Part shown: positions 19,066-28,304 of the stretch, piece by piece | Layout of the letters: the number at the start of each line of letters is the position of its first letter | Position numbering within the stretch: the first letter of the stretch is position 1 | Source: an uncultured Flavobacteriales bacterium | Lineage (GTDB): Bacteria > Bacteroidota > Bacteroidia > Flavobacteriales_E > Vicingaceae | Direction of reading: 5' to 3' | DNA: 64,000 nt | Assembly: GCA_905479995.1 (NCBI GenBank) | Contig: CAJQON010000004.1 | Location: 62,001-126,000, forward strand | Notes under the pieces: generated by a model | Seen by the model: the letters and a program-made list of their open reading frames with translations, nothing else | Told to the model about the DNA's origin: nothing | Databases searched by the model: none | Position numbers and translations under genes: made by a program

Positions 19066-20022
19066 CTACATTTTATCTAAAGGACAATAATAAATAAATT
19101 GACAATTTTTATAGATTATGTTATCCAATTCTATCATAGAAGCTAATGCCAATTGTGAGTAGTTTTGTGAAGCATTTCGAAAACTACCCACCTCAGTTTG
19201 CCACAAGGTTGTTATTAATTGCATGTTTCCAGATTTAGGGTTTATAACATTTATGGCATTTTTAACATTACCTGCACCAGCATGATAAGTGTGTAATACC
19301 AATAACTTGTACCACAAATCATTTGGGTCGTAAGTAATCCCTTTAGCCTTTAATATTCTATTGGTTTCTGGAATACAAATGGTTCTAATAAGCTTGGCCG
19401 AGGCCCAAGCACTTTTATCAAAGTCTTTACGCTCATCCACTTGCTTATTTACCTTTAACCCTAAGTTAATGGCAACTTTTGGCATGATTTGAAATGAGCC
19501 AAAAGCACCTACTGGAGATTTTTGCAACTTATTGGGACTTTCAATCAACAATATAGCTTGAGCATAAAACGGATCAACATTATTGTCATTAAAAACCTTT
19601 ATTCCCCTACCAATGCTAGGCATCACTTTTTCAAAATCGTAAAACGATTTTTTTCCAGAAGTCATATAAACATGAGCATCATCAGGCAAACCATAGTGCC
19701 TTTTAACGCTATCTCTAACCGTATTTTTTTCATCATCAGATTGTTTATCCCAATCTTTCACTGCAACTTTTCGTATAATTTGTCTTGTACTACCAATATT
19801 TATTAATGCAGAATCATCTCCCATAGTCATTAACTCTCTCCAAAAATGCGGTTGCGCCAAAGTATCCCATCCTTGGCCATATAACTGTTGAGTTTGAACA
19901 AACTGGTAATTTGTGGTATCGTTTAGCCCAACAACCTCTACTATTTGCAACTTTTTTTGAGCAGAACTAAAAAGTCCTACCAACAGCAATCCTACTAATA
20001 TTATTTCCTTCTTCTTTCTCAT
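19066..20022 (-). CDS. Lytic transglycosylase, exported
   Basis: I chose the ATG at 20022, which gives 318 residues beginning MRKKKEIILVGLLLVGLFSS, a clean signal peptide. A longer frame to 20073 adds a polar leader without function. The SLT fold is visible from about residue 125 to 300. The catalytic glutamate is in the LLIESPNKLQKSPVGAFGSF region (ES motif), followed by FQIMPKVAINLGL and a late HTYHAGAGNVKNAI segment. These match the goose-lysozyme-like muramidase family that cleaves the MurNAc-GlcNAc bond of peptidoglycan with anhydro product formation. It probably acts in the periplasm in wall turnover. Confidence 0.88.
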   Translation of the reverse strand: MRKKKEIILVGLLLVGLFSSAQKKLQIVEVVGLNDTTNYQFVQTQQLYGQGWDTLAQPHFWRELMTMGDDSALINIGSTRQIIRKVAVKDWDKQSDDEKNTVRDSVKRHYGLPDDAHVYMTSGKKSFYDFEKVMPSIGRGIKVFNDNNVDPFYAQAILLIESPNKLQKSPVGAFGSFQIMPKVAINLGLKVNKQVDERKDFDKSAWASAKLIRTICIPETNRILKAKGITYDPNDLWYKLLVLHTYHAGAGNVKNAINVINPKSGNMQLITTLWQTEVGSFRNASQNYSQLALASMIELDNIIYKNCQFIYYCPLDKM

Positions 20023-20230
20023 ACAGTAAAGTAACGTGATTTTATGATTTATGTTTCTGCCTTTTCTCTTCAATTATTAACATTAGTATTTTAATTAGTT
20101 TATTTTCAAATTCATATCTCTTATTAAATAAGGATTTTATTGGCCTTAAGCTGCTATTATTTTTTTGGTTAACTTTCTAGTTACAAATTCCGAAAAAATC
20201 GGATACACTAATTTACTAATTACCCATATT

Positions 20231-20569
20231 ATGAACAATTTAAGAAACAAAGTACAACTCATTGGAAATTTAGGCGCTAGGCCAGAAATAGTCAATTTAG
20301 ATTCTGGAAAAAAATTGACCAAATTTTCTATTGCTACAAATGAAGTTTACAAAAATGCAAAAGGCGAACAAATGAAAGATACTCAATGGCATCATGTTGT
20401 TGCCTGGGGAAATATTGCTGAGATTATTGAAAAACACCTTGACAAAGGTAGTGAAGTTGCCATTGAAGGCAAACTAGTTAATAGGTCTTACGAGGATAAG
20501 GAAGGCGTAAAACGATATATAACTGAAGTTCAAGCCAATGAAGTATTAATGCTTGGCAGCAAAAAGTAG
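20231..20569 (+). CDS. ssb: Single-stranded DNA-binding protein, short form
   Basis: The product is 112 residues from the ATG at 20231; the frame is open further upstream, but the protein family starts at MNNLRNKVQLIGNLGARPEI. The OB fold is complete, with the WHHVVAWGNIAEIIEKHLDKG and VAIEGKL segments typical of bacterial SSB. It ends VLMLGSKK and has no acidic DDDIPF-like tail, the part that recruits partner proteins in canonical SSB. The gene is monocistronic and is followed by a strong hairpin terminator. Confidence 0.93.
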   Translation: MNNLRNKVQLIGNLGARPEIVNLDSGKKLTKFSIATNEVYKNAKGEQMKDTQWHHVVAWGNIAEIIEKHLDKGSEVAIEGKLVNRSYEDKEGVKRYITEVQANEVLMLGSKK

Positions 20570-20577
20570 TCTTTACA

Positions 20578-20615
20578 AAAAGATAAAGCCGCCAAATTTA
20601 GCGGCTTTATCTTTT
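20578..20615. terminator. Bidirectional rho-independent terminator
   Basis: A perfect 15-base stem (20578-20592 with 20601-20615) encloses an 8-base loop. The inner stem is GCCGC/GCGGC, the outer ends are A- and T-rich on both sides, and a T tract follows in each direction. It separates the convergent ssb and Pmp3-lipoprotein genes. Confidence 0.93.
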
Positions 20616-20632
20616 GAATATATTAACTTTTT

Positions 20633-21241
20633 TTAAAAAGAAACATCAGCAAAACAAACTAAAAAAGCAATAATCATTCCGGGCACCCAAAACAATAATG
20701 TTGCAATTAAATCAACCCAAAAATTAGTCGTTACGGTATCTTCATACAAATAGACCGCTAGTGGAGGAAGAAAAATACTCAGAATAGCCAAAATGATAGG
20801 GTCTGCACTCGATTTTTTGAAAGCTGCAGCATGCTGTTGCTTTTCGGAATAGTTTAATACATCAGCATAGTCTACTTCTCGATTGTAACTGATCCAATCA
20901 AAACCCTCTTCTACCAAGCGTTCAACGTCTGCTACTAAAGACTGATTATCCAAAAACAAATCTACGTCCTCTTCTAACAAATAACTAGGTATAGTTAACT
21001 CTTCTGAACTGATCAATTCGGCTTCAAAAGGTTCATAAACTTTTTCTTCAATAACCTCTTCATAAGCTAATTCATTTTCTAACTCCCCAATTTTATCATC
21101 ATACTTAACATTTTTATCCTTTACCTTTTTTAAATATTTTCGTTTTGAAAATTGACTTAAAATTTCATTTTCCGAACTACAAGACACAAACAGTTGACTT
21201 GCAATAAATAGGATAACTAAACCGAATACTATTTTTTTCAT
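20633..21241 (-). CDS. Lipoprotein with a C-terminal Pmp3/YqaE membrane domain
   Basis: The product is 202 residues. The N-terminus is a lipoprotein signal ending FVSC, so Cys21 would be lipidated. A charged, acidic middle (about 30-145) is followed by two hydrophobic segments, IILAILSIFLPPLAVYLYE and DLIATLLFWVPGMIIAFL. The LPPLAV and PG motifs match the Pmp3/YqaE family of small stress-linked membrane proteins. Pmp3 proteins are usually 50-60 residues, so this is an extended form. A lipidated N-terminus together with an inner-membrane hairpin implies retention at the inner membrane. The function is unknown. Confidence 0.8.
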   Translation of the reverse strand: MKKIVFGLVILFIASQLFVSCSSENEILSQFSKRKYLKKVKDKNVKYDDKIGELENELAYEEVIEEKVYEPFEAELISSEELTIPSYLLEEDVDLFLDNQSLVADVERLVEEGFDWISYNREVDYADVLNYSEKQQHAAAFKKSSADPIILAILSIFLPPLAVYLYEDTVTTNFWVDLIATLLFWVPGMIIAFLVCFADVSF

Positions 21242-21338
21242 TTTAAAAGCTTTTAGATTTTAGTCAAAGCTATGCCTATCAAATAATAAAATCAAAATTT
21301 TCTAAGGCCACTTACTAACAATAGTTGTATTAAAAAGC

Positions 21339-21346
21339 TACTTTTG
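21339..21346 (+). promoter_or_regulatory. -7 element of prfC, implying a nearly leaderless mRNA
   Basis: TACTTTTG matches TAnnTTTG and ends only eight bases before the prfC ATG at 21355, so transcription would start within a few bases of the start codon. A TTG at 21325-21327 is too close (11 bases) to be a standard -33 element. Confidence 0.4.
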
Positions 21347-21354
21347 CTGCCACT

Positions 21355-22950
21355 ATGAGCTTAGCAGAAGAAATAAATAAAAGAAGAACATTTGGAATTA
21401 TATCGCATCCAGATGCAGGTAAAACGACACTAACTGAAAAATTACTACTCTTTGGTGGGGCTATTCAAAGTGCTGGAGCTGTAAAATCTAATAAGATTAA
21501 AAAAACAGCTACTTCCGATTTTATGGAAATAGAAAAGCAAAGAGGAATTTCTGTTGCTACTTCTGTAATGGCTTTTAATTATAAAGGCACCAAAATAAAC
21601 ATTCTAGATACACCTGGTCACAAAGATTTTGCTGAGGATACTTACCGTACTCTTACAGCTGTAGATAGCGTAATTATGGTGATTGATTGTGCCAACGGTG
21701 TGGAGGCTCAAACAAAGAAACTGATGGAGGTTTGTAGAATGAGAAATACTCCGGTAATTGTTTTTATTAACAAAATGGATAGAGAAGGTAAAGACGCCTT
21801 CGATTTATTGGATGAAATAGAAACTACGCTTGATATTAAGGTTAGGCCTTTAAGTTGGCCAATAGGAATTGGCTCTTCTTTTCAAGGGGTTTATAACATG
21901 TACGATAAACACCTCAATCTTTTTGATTCTAACAAAACCAAAATAGAGAATGATGTAATTGCTATAGAAAGTATTAACGACAAAGCTCTTGATGAAAACA
22001 TAGGAACTGAAGAAGCAGAAAAGCTACGTGAAGACATTGAGCTAGTTGAAGGGGTTTACGATGGGTTTGATGTTAAGAATTATACGGAAGGAAATTTAGC
22101 CCCAGTATTTTTTGGGAGTGCTTTAAATAATTTTGGTATTCAAGAATTGCTAGATACTTTTATTGATATTGCTCCTTTTCCAAGAAGTAGAGAAACCAAT
22201 GTAAAGGTGATTAATCCAACGGATGAAAAGTTTACCGGTTTTGTCTTTAAAATTCACGCCAACTTAGATCCTAAACACCGCGATAGAATTGCGTTTTTAA
22301 GAATATGCTCTGGAAAGTTTGAACGAAACAAGTTTTACCAACATGTAAGAATAGATAAGAAAGTAAGGTTTAGTAACCCTACCAGTTTTATGGCACAGGA
22401 CAAAAGTGTTATTGAAGAGGCTTTTCCGGGTGATGTTATTGGACTTTATGACACTGGTAATTTTAAAATTGGTGACACGCTAACTGAAGGTGAAAAATTA
22501 GAGTTTCAAGGTATTCCGAGTTTCTCTCCTGAAATATTTAAGGAGTTAATCAATATGGATCCTATGAAAACCAAACAGTTGGAAAAAGGTATTCAGCAAT
22601 TAACAGATGAAGGAGTAGCTCAGTTATTTATTCAACAACCAGGAAATAGAAAAATTATTGGAACGGTTGGAGAATTACAATTTGAAGTAATTCAATATAG
22701 ACTTAAACATGAGTATGGTGCTTCTGCAGATTTTCAGGCAAAGAACTTCCACAAAGCTTGCTGGATGACTTCTGATGATGATGCTAAAATTGAAGAATTT
22801 ATAAGACGTAAAGCACAATATATTGCAAAAGACAAGGACGAAAACTATGTGTTTTTAGCACAAACTAAGTTCTTACTGCAAAGTGCCGAAGGAGATTATC
22901 CAGAAATAACTTTCCATACTACTTCTGAATTTAAGACAGACGCTACTTAA
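21355..22950 (+). CDS. prfC: Peptide chain release factor 3
   Basis: The product is 531 residues, the normal RF3 length. It is a translational GTPase with P-loop [10 protein letters not shown] near residue 17, switch I region with [16 protein letters not shown] near 83 and the NKMD specificity motif near 140. Domains II and III follow. RF3 releases RF1/RF2 from the ribosome after termination. The last eight bases overlap the end of the convergent hydrolase gene. The 5' leader appears to be almost absent. Confidence 0.96.
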   Translation: MSLAEEINKRRTFGIISHPDAGKTTLTEKLLLFGGAIQSAGAVKSNKIKKTATSDFMEIEKQRGISVATSVMAFNYKGTKINILDTPGHKDFAEDTYRTLTAVDSVIMVIDCANGVEAQTKKLMEVCRMRNTPVIVFINKMDREGKDAFDLLDEIETTLDIKVRPLSWPIGIGSSFQGVYNMYDKHLNLFDSNKTKIENDVIAIESINDKALDENIGTEEAEKLREDIELVEGVYDGFDVKNYTEGNLAPVFFGSALNNFGIQELLDTFIDIAPFPRSRETNVKVINPTDEKFTGFVFKIHANLDPKHRDRIAFLRICSGKFERNKFYQHVRIDKKVRFSNPTSFMAQDKSVIEEAFPGDVIGLYDTGNFKIGDTLTEGEKLEFQGIPSFSPEIFKELINMDPMKTKQLEKGIQQLTDEGVAQLFIQQPGNRKIIGTVGELQFEVIQYRLKHEYGASADFQAKNFHKACWMTSDDDAKIEEFIRRKAQYIAKDKDENYVFLAQTKFLLQSAEGDYPEITFHTTSEFKTDAT

Positions 22951-23740
22951 GAATTATGTCCAAATTTTCATGGTAATCATGAAAGGTGTTCAAGTTGTTA
23001 TGCGAACCATCCTCTATACTAATCAATGTTACACTGTCAGATAAGCTTTCTAATCTAACACTAGAGTTATAAGGCACCGTTTCATCTTCTGTTCCATGAA
23101 AGATATAAGTTGGAATTTCTAGCACGGGCAATACTCTGTCTGTTTTAAACTGATAGTTCAATAAAATAGAATTAGGTAAATACGGGTAATGAAACTTAGA
23201 AACATCATAAAAATTATAATAAGGCGTTTCTAAAATTAACATTCTAGGGTTATTGTCTTTAGCTAAATGAGCTGCTATTCCTGTGCCTAAAGATGTCCCA
23301 TACAGTATAACATCTCTTTCCTTATAATCGTAAATCAATTTTTTGTACAAAGCCAATGCATCACCATACAACATCTTTTCATTTTTAATCTCTCCACTAC
23401 TCTTCCCATAACCCCTATAATCATACATTAAAATATCATATCCTCTCGAAGTAAAATCAATAGCTCGAACACCCCAAGACTCCAAATTACCAGCATTTCC
23501 ATGATGATAAAAAACAACTCCCTTAGATGAATCAGCTTTAAACAAAAGTGCATTAATTACTTTACCATCTTCCATTTCATAATTGAACTCTTCATGTTCA
23601 TCCACAAAGTTAAAATGATACTTTTCTGAAAGTTTTTCAGGATGAAAGATTAAGTGCTCTTGAAATATATAAATAGCAATGCACAAGCCTACCAAAACAG
23701 CTGGCACGATTATTACAATATATATTAAAATTTTTGACAC
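22943..23740 (-). CDS. Alpha/beta hydrolase, membrane-anchored
   Basis: The product is 265 residues. A single N-terminal transmembrane helix (about 4-26) is followed by an alpha/beta hydrolase core. The oxyanion region reads FYHHGNAGN, the nucleophile elbow is GTSLG (Ser near 149), a late Asp lies in HGTEDETVP, and the catalytic His is in DGSHNN. The layout fits the YfhR/ABHD13-like group of serine hydrolases. The substrate is unknown. It converges on prfC with an eight-base overlap of the coding ends. Confidence 0.87.
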   Translation of the reverse strand: MSKILIYIVIIVPAVLVGLCIAIYIFQEHLIFHPEKLSEKYHFNFVDEHEEFNYEMEDGKVINALLFKADSSKGVVFYHHGNAGNLESWGVRAIDFTSRGYDILMYDYRGYGKSSGEIKNEKMLYGDALALYKKLIYDYKERDVILYGTSLGTGIAAHLAKDNNPRMLILETPYYNFYDVSKFHYPYLPNSILLNYQFKTDRVLPVLEIPTYIFHGTEDETVPYNSSVRLESLSDSVTLISIEDGSHNNLNTFHDYHENLDIILK

Positions 23741-23825
23741 GTTAAAAGAATGTTAATATGAGTAAAATTACCATAAAGATATAATATAATATTAATTTTG
23801 ATATGAAGTACTTACACTATAGCTT

Positions 23826-25301
23826 ATGAAAAAGATCACCTTATTTATAGTAGCAATCGTTATTAGCTCTGCAGCATTTTCTCAAAAAGATGTTTTTAAC
23901 ATTAAATTGAAAATTGATGGAATGCAAGATTCTGCTTGTTATTTAATTAATTACTTTGGAAAACAACGTTATTTTAAAGATACCGCAACTTTCAATAAAG
24001 ATGGCCTTGCTGTGTTTTCTGGTCCCAAACATCATACTGGTGGAATATATGGTGTTTATACAGGAGGGAAATTATTATTTGAATTGGTTATTAATAAAGA
24101 ACCAGAAATTGAATTGAGTACTGATACCAATGATTATATAAATAATATGATCGTTAAAAAATCTGCTGAAAACAAAGTGTTTTTTGACCATTTAAAGTTT
24201 ATAGATGCAAAGCAAAAAGAAACTTTATCTATTAGAAATAAACTAAACGATAGCGATACTCCTGAGAAGGAAAAAACTGAGATAAGAGCCAAATTAACAG
24301 CTACCGGAAAAGAGATTAATAATTTTCGATTAAAAGTGATTAAAGATAAACCAAACCTATTTGTTTCGGTAATTTTTAAAACCATGAGAGAGCCAGAAAC
24401 CCCAGAGTTTAAAGACATAAAAAGCGACTCTTTAAGAAGAATAAAGCAATACTATTATGTGAAAAATCATTATTTTGATGATGTAGATTTTTCTGATGCT
24501 CGGATAAATTACACTCCGCTTTACCACAATAAAATTGAGAAATATTTTAAATCGATTGTAATCCCTTCACCAGATTCAATAATAAAAGAAGCCGATATTC
24601 TTATTGCAAAAGCAAAAGCCAATAAAGAAACTTTTAAATATACGGTACACTATCTTTTAAGCCATTATGAACGCTCAAAAATTATGGGAATGGATGCCGT
24701 TTTTGCGCACATTGGATTAAATTACTACACGCATGATCAAGCTACTTGGGTAGATTCTGCACAAATAGAAAAAATACAAGAACGAAGCAGAAAAATATCA
24801 CCTTTATTGCTAGGGAAATCTGCTATTAACCTAACACTATTAGATACTTCAGGTAAGAATTGGATTAGTATGAACAACATTGAAACGGATTATTTGTTAT
24901 TGATATTTTGGGATCCTGATTGCGGCCACTGTAAAAAAGAATTGCCTAAAATATTAAGCTATACCGATTCTATTAAAGGACTTGTTGACATGAAAGTTTA
25001 TGCGGTAAGCTCACACCACAATGAAGAATGGAAAAAATTTATTCGTGAAAATAAATTAGATTTTATTAATGTTGCTGTACCTATGGATGTTTATAAAGAC
25101 CAGCAAAAAGCAACAGATTTAATTATACAGGGAAAAACAGATTTACGAAGTTTAAATTACCACACTACTTATGACGTGTACAGTACACCACAAATTTACT
25201 TGTTGGATAGATCTAAAAAGATATTAGCAAAAAAGCTCGATGCAGCTCTTCTCAAAGAGGTCATTGAAAAAGAAGAATTAAAACGAGCTAACACTAAATA
25301 G
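23826..25301 (+). CDS. TlpA-like thioredoxin-fold protein with DUF4369/DUF5106-like N-terminus
   Basis: The 491-residue protein has a signal peptide (residues 1-19, ending AAFSQ). The first domain (about 25-115) is beta-rich and resembles the DUF4369 domain that precedes thioredoxin folds in Bacteroidota. A helical middle part resembles DUF5106. The thioredoxin domain begins near residue 340, with the active site DPDCGHCKKE near 365. CGHC implies a redox-active periplasmic thiol-disulfide protein, probably reducing. It ends at a strong terminator and is monocistronic. Confidence 0.88.
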   Translation: MKKITLFIVAIVISSAAFSQKDVFNIKLKIDGMQDSACYLINYFGKQRYFKDTATFNKDGLAVFSGPKHHTGGIYGVYTGGKLLFELVINKEPEIELSTDTNDYINNMIVKKSAENKVFFDHLKFIDAKQKETLSIRNKLNDSDTPEKEKTEIRAKLTATGKEINNFRLKVIKDKPNLFVSVIFKTMREPETPEFKDIKSDSLRRIKQYYYVKNHYFDDVDFSDARINYTPLYHNKIEKYFKSIVIPSPDSIIKEADILIAKAKANKETFKYTVHYLLSHYERSKIMGMDAVFAHIGLNYYTHDQATWVDSAQIEKIQERSRKISPLLLGKSAINLTLLDTSGKNWISMNNIETDYLLLIFWDPDCGHCKKELPKILSYTDSIKGLVDMKVYAVSSHHNEEWKKFIRENKLDFINVAVPMDVYKDQQKATDLIIQGKTDLRSLNYHTTYDVYSTPQIYLLDRSKKILAKKLDAALLKEVIEKEELKRANTK

Positions 25302-25308
25302 TTTATAA

Positions 25309-25336
25309 AAAACGCTTCAAGTATTTGAAGCGTTTT
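25309..25336 (+). terminator. Rho-independent terminator after the thioredoxin-like gene
   Basis: A perfect 12-base stem (25309-25320 with 25325-25336) around a four-base GTAT loop is followed by further T residues. It ends just upstream of the SCO gene start at 25370, so the two genes are transcribed separately. Confidence 0.9.
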
Positions 25337-25369
25337 TTTTGTTGCACTATCTTTACAAAAATTTTACAA

Positions 25370-26023
25370 ATGAAAAGATTAATTCCAGCACTCATTATAG
25401 CTTCTATTGGTATTGCTATTGCTTATTATATGTTGGACCAACCCAAAACCTTAAAAATTTACAATCCAATTGATCTAAACCCCGCTTTAGTAGATAAACC
25501 ACTACAAGGAGTTACAAAATATCATCGTGTAGGAAAGTTTAGTTTAACCAATCAGGATGGAGAAGAAACAACTGGAGCAGATTTTAAGGATAAAATTAAT
25601 GTAACTGATTTCTTCTTTGTAACCTGCCCTACTATTTGTCCGAAAATGACAGACCAGATGCATCGTGTTTATGAGGAGTTTAAAACAAATAACGACATTG
25701 CGTTCTTATCACACACAGTAATGCCTGAAGCAGATTCTGTTCCTGTTTTAAAAGCTTATGCTGAAAAACTAAATGTGAACACTGACAAATGGAAGTTTGT
25801 TACTGGCGATAAGAAACAGATTTACAGCTTGGCCAGAAGAACCTATTTTGCTGCCATTACTGAAGGTGATGGTGGCGTTAACGACTTTGTACACACCGAA
25901 AATTTTGTATTGATTGATAAAGAGAAACGATTAAGAGGCTTTTATGATGGAACATCAAAAGAAGATGTTGACAGACTAATTATAGATATTAATACGTTAT
26001 TATACGAGTACGAGAACAATTAA
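25370..26023 (+). CDS. SCO1/SenC family copper chaperone-like protein
   Basis: The product is 217 residues from the ATG at 25370; the frame is open into the upstream terminator, which rules out an earlier start. An N-terminal membrane anchor (about 4-22) precedes a thioredoxin-like domain with FFVTCPTICPK, the CxxxC metal-binding pair of SCO proteins, and the later copper-ligand histidine in DFVHTENFVLID. SCO proteins deliver copper to, or reduce thiols in, the CuA site of cytochrome c oxidase. No oxidase genes are in the window. Confidence 0.92.
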   Translation: MKRLIPALIIASIGIAIAYYMLDQPKTLKIYNPIDLNPALVDKPLQGVTKYHRVGKFSLTNQDGEETTGADFKDKINVTDFFFVTCPTICPKMTDQMHRVYEEFKTNNDIAFLSHTVMPEADSVPVLKAYAEKLNVNTDKWKFVTGDKKQIYSLARRTYFAAITEGDGGVNDFVHTENFVLIDKEKRLRGFYDGTSKEDVDRLIIDINTLLYEYENN

Positions 26024-26034
26024 ATGAGAAAGGG

Positions 26035-26382
26035 ATGATTTTAAAAATTAAAGTTTTAAGTGTATTGGCGATGGTATTGATTTTATTTTCTTGTAACGAG
26101 AAATTGGATCAAAGCACAATGTTTGGCGGCAGAACACACAAAACAAAGAAAAAAGGGATATACGATGCTGGCCTAAACTCTAAGAAAAGTGTGAGTATGC
26201 AATTGGCAAAAGATTACGACAAGCAAACTAAAAATGACACCGATCCAAAAAAAGCAGCCCGAAAAATTGAAAAAGAACAACAAAAAAAGAAAAGAGCCTC
26301 CCAAAAGCTAAGAGCTAAACGAAACAAAAAGGTTAGAACAAAGGTTAAAACCACCAAAGGAAGACCAGGCGGAGAAGGTTAG
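26035..26382 (+). CDS. Small basic lipoprotein, function unknown
   Basis: The product is 115 residues with a lipoprotein signal ending LFSC (Cys20). The mature part is strikingly basic, with lysine/arginine-rich stretches such as KKAARKIEKEQQKKKRASQK. It begins 11 bases after the SCO stop and may be co-transcribed with it. Its TAG stop abuts the left 40-bp repeat of the cargo block, which marks the ancestral junction with the HD-hydrolase gene. I recognise no domain. Confidence 0.7.
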   Translation: MILKIKVLSVLAMVLILFSCNEKLDQSTMFGGRTHKTKKKGIYDAGLNSKKSVSMQLAKDYDKQTKNDTDPKKAARKIEKEQQKKKRASQKLRAKRNKKVRTKVKTTKGRPGGEG

Positions 26383-26422
26383 TTACTTCGGATATTCAAT
26401 ACGCACATGGTAAATGTTCATT
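26383..26422 (-). repeat. Left 40-bp direct repeat: displaced copy of the HD-hydrolase 3' end
   Basis: Read on the minus strand this encodes MNIYHVRIEYPK and a TAA stop, the exact C-terminus of the HD-hydrolase gene that now ends at 30077. It matches 30077-30116 at 38 of 40 positions. The differences are TAC versus TAT for the tyrosine and TAA versus TAG for the stop. It is not attached to an open frame upstream. Confidence 0.92.
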
Positions 26423-26473
26423 CTATACTTCTGAAATACATATTAAACCGTTTATTATCGTAAAAAAACGTAC

Positions 26474-26492
26474 TGTGCAACATTTGTGCAAT
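26474..26492. promoter_or_regulatory. TGTGCAA direct-repeat motif upstream of the GH16 gene
   Basis: Two TGTGCAA heptamers start 11 bases apart, about one helical turn. A 16-of-19 match lies at 15754-15772. In both places an ATG follows about 100 bases downstream. A regulator-binding site is inferred only from this recurrence. Confidence 0.3.
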
Positions 26493-26593
26493 GCTTAAAT
26501 TTCATTAAAAGTCTTTTTTAACTGAATATTGAACTTGCATAAGTACGACTGTATAACGCAAATTTATTCAGTCGATTCTAAATACAGCTACAA

Positions 26594-27910
26594 ATGAAGA
26601 AAATAGTTTTATTTCTTATCATTCTAAAACCCTGCATCAACAAAGGTCAAACCCCCAACAATGATTCTCATTGGCAATTAGTGTGGGAAGATAATTTTAA
26701 CACTCTAAACACTAATATATGGAAAGTCAAGGATAATTTTGACCATTATTCAGGACTTGCTGATACATATGATGAAGGCGAACCTCAAGTCTATACGAAT
26801 AGAACTAATAATGTATTTGTTTCAAATGGGAACTTGGTTTTAAAAATTCAAGATGAAGATTATTCTTGCCCTACTTCTGCTCTGTTTGATTGGGGATGCT
26901 CAAGACAAGCAAAATATGGCACCATTTACAACTATACGTCTGGGTGGGTTGAATCTAAAGAAGTTAACAACACGCAATATGGATATATCGAATCAAGAAT
27001 AAAATTACCTTATGGATATGGTTTTTGGCCTGCATTTTGGACACTTGCAGGTAGTGGAGTTAATAATGCAGCAAATGCAGCAGAAATTGATATTTTTGAG
27101 ATGATAGCTTGGAGCAACGGATTTGAGGGGTGGCCTTTTACCAATTCTCCCAGTATTTTCACAACAAATGTTTGGAAATTCTATCCAAGTCAAGACCCTG
27201 TTTTATATAACCAATACCCTGACCTTCCTTCTGCAGGTATTATGTCAGATTACAGGAATTGGCATATTTATGCTATTGAATGGTCTCCAAGTAAAATCAT
27301 TTGGTACATAGACAATTACCCTGTACGTGTGCAAGCTCATCATGGAATAATTGACCCCGTTAGAATCATATTAAATTTAGCTTTAGGAGACCTGCCAAAT
27401 TCAAGTACTCCTTTTCCATCTGAAATGTTAATTGATTATGTAAGAGTCTATGATTTAAAAGATGATTGCTCAAATGCAATCAACTCTTACAACTATGATT
27501 TTACGAACCATGAAAACAAATTAAATAATTTCATCTATTTACAAGGCCAAAACTCTTTATCTACTGACGACAGTGTTATTTTAAGGGCTTCTCAATATGT
27601 TCACGTTGAGAAGGACTTTAGCGTTCCATTAGGAGCTTCATTATATATAGATGTTAACGATGTATGTGACAGTCAAGTTCCTTTAAAGTGTTCTGAGAGG
27701 TTTAATCCTTGCAGTTTTGATTTTAACAATTATGATAATTCTGTAAAAAAGACAATTGAACTTGGAAGTAATAGTTGTAACATTTCTATTGTCACAACAA
27801 ATTCAAACATCATTCTAGAAGCAACATCCGTTATTAATTTAAATCCTGGAGTTTCTATAACCCCAACTTCAGGGAAATCAGTTGATTTAAAAATTACTAC
27901 GTGTGAATAG
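26594..27910 (+). CDS. Glycoside hydrolase family 16 (laminarinase-like endo-beta-glucanase)
   Basis: The product is 438 residues with an N-terminal signal peptide. The GH16 domain spans about 25-290. Its catalytic motif EIDIFE (ExDxxE form, nucleophile and acid/base glutamates) lies near residue 164, following the GYIESRIKLPYGYGFWPAFW stretch typical of laminarinases and lichenases. It probably cleaves beta-1,3 or mixed-linkage glucans outside the cytoplasm. The C-terminal 140 residues hold two similar cysteine-containing beta modules (around IILEATSVINLNPGVSI), perhaps glycan-binding, and no clear T9SS signal. It is the first gene of the repeat-bounded block and overlaps the next gene by eight bases. 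Confidence 0.88.
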   Translation: MKKIVLFLIILKPCINKGQTPNNDSHWQLVWEDNFNTLNTNIWKVKDNFDHYSGLADTYDEGEPQVYTNRTNNVFVSNGNLVLKIQDEDYSCPTSALFDWGCSRQAKYGTIYNYTSGWVESKEVNNTQYGYIESRIKLPYGYGFWPAFWTLAGSGVNNAANAAEIDIFEMIAWSNGFEGWPFTNSPSIFTTNVWKFYPSQDPVLYNQYPDLPSAGIMSDYRNWHIYAIEWSPSKIIWYIDNYPVRVQAHHGIIDPVRIILNLALGDLPNSSTPFPSEMLIDYVRVYDLKDDCSNAINSYNYDFTNHENKLNNFIYLQGQNSLSTDDSVILRASQYVHVEKDFSVPLGASLYIDVNDVCDSQVPLKCSERFNPCSFDFNNYDNSVKKTIELGSNSCNISIVTTNSNIILEATSVINLNPGVSITPTSGKSVDLKITTCE

Positions 27911-28304
27911 ACTAAAAACTATAATAAAACTATTTACAATCCATCTTTGTATATTTTTTAGCGCTTTAAGTTGTGAGAAAAATCCTTTTGACAAGAGACG
28001 TAAGTTTATAGGGGAATATACATTTACCATTAACAAGAGAGGTATCAATACTATATCGAACATACCTATAGACACTGTGTATACAAAAAAAGGAAAAATA
28101 GAATATAACGAAGATAGAGACAAGGTTTCAATCTTTTTTTTAGAATACTTAATTGACGAACCTACTCTTTATGAGGATTGGTCTATAATCGGAAATAAAA
28201 TAAAAGGAGAGTTTAATACAACTAATACTTTAAAGTTTCATTATAGTCGTTCAGGATTAGGAAATTCTATATTTACTAATGTTGAAGGAGAAAAGACGAA
28301 ATGA
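27903..28304 (+). CDS. Small lipoprotein of the cargo block, function unknown
   Basis: The product is 133 residues. The start is a GTG at 27903 inside the last codons of the GH16 gene, implying translational coupling. The signal ends ALSC (lipidated Cys24). The mature domain is beta-rich (EYTFTINKRG, KIEYNEDRDKVSIFF), possibly a lipocalin-like or small barrel fold, but no family is recognised. Its stop overlaps the next ATG as ATGA. Confidence 0.68.
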   Translation: MNRLKTIIKLFTIHLCIFFSALSCEKNPFDKRRKFIGEYTFTINKRGINTISNIPIDTVYTKKGKIEYNEDRDKVSIFFLEYLIDEPTLYEDWSIIGNKIKGEFNTTNTLKFHYSRSGLGNSIFTNVEGEKTK

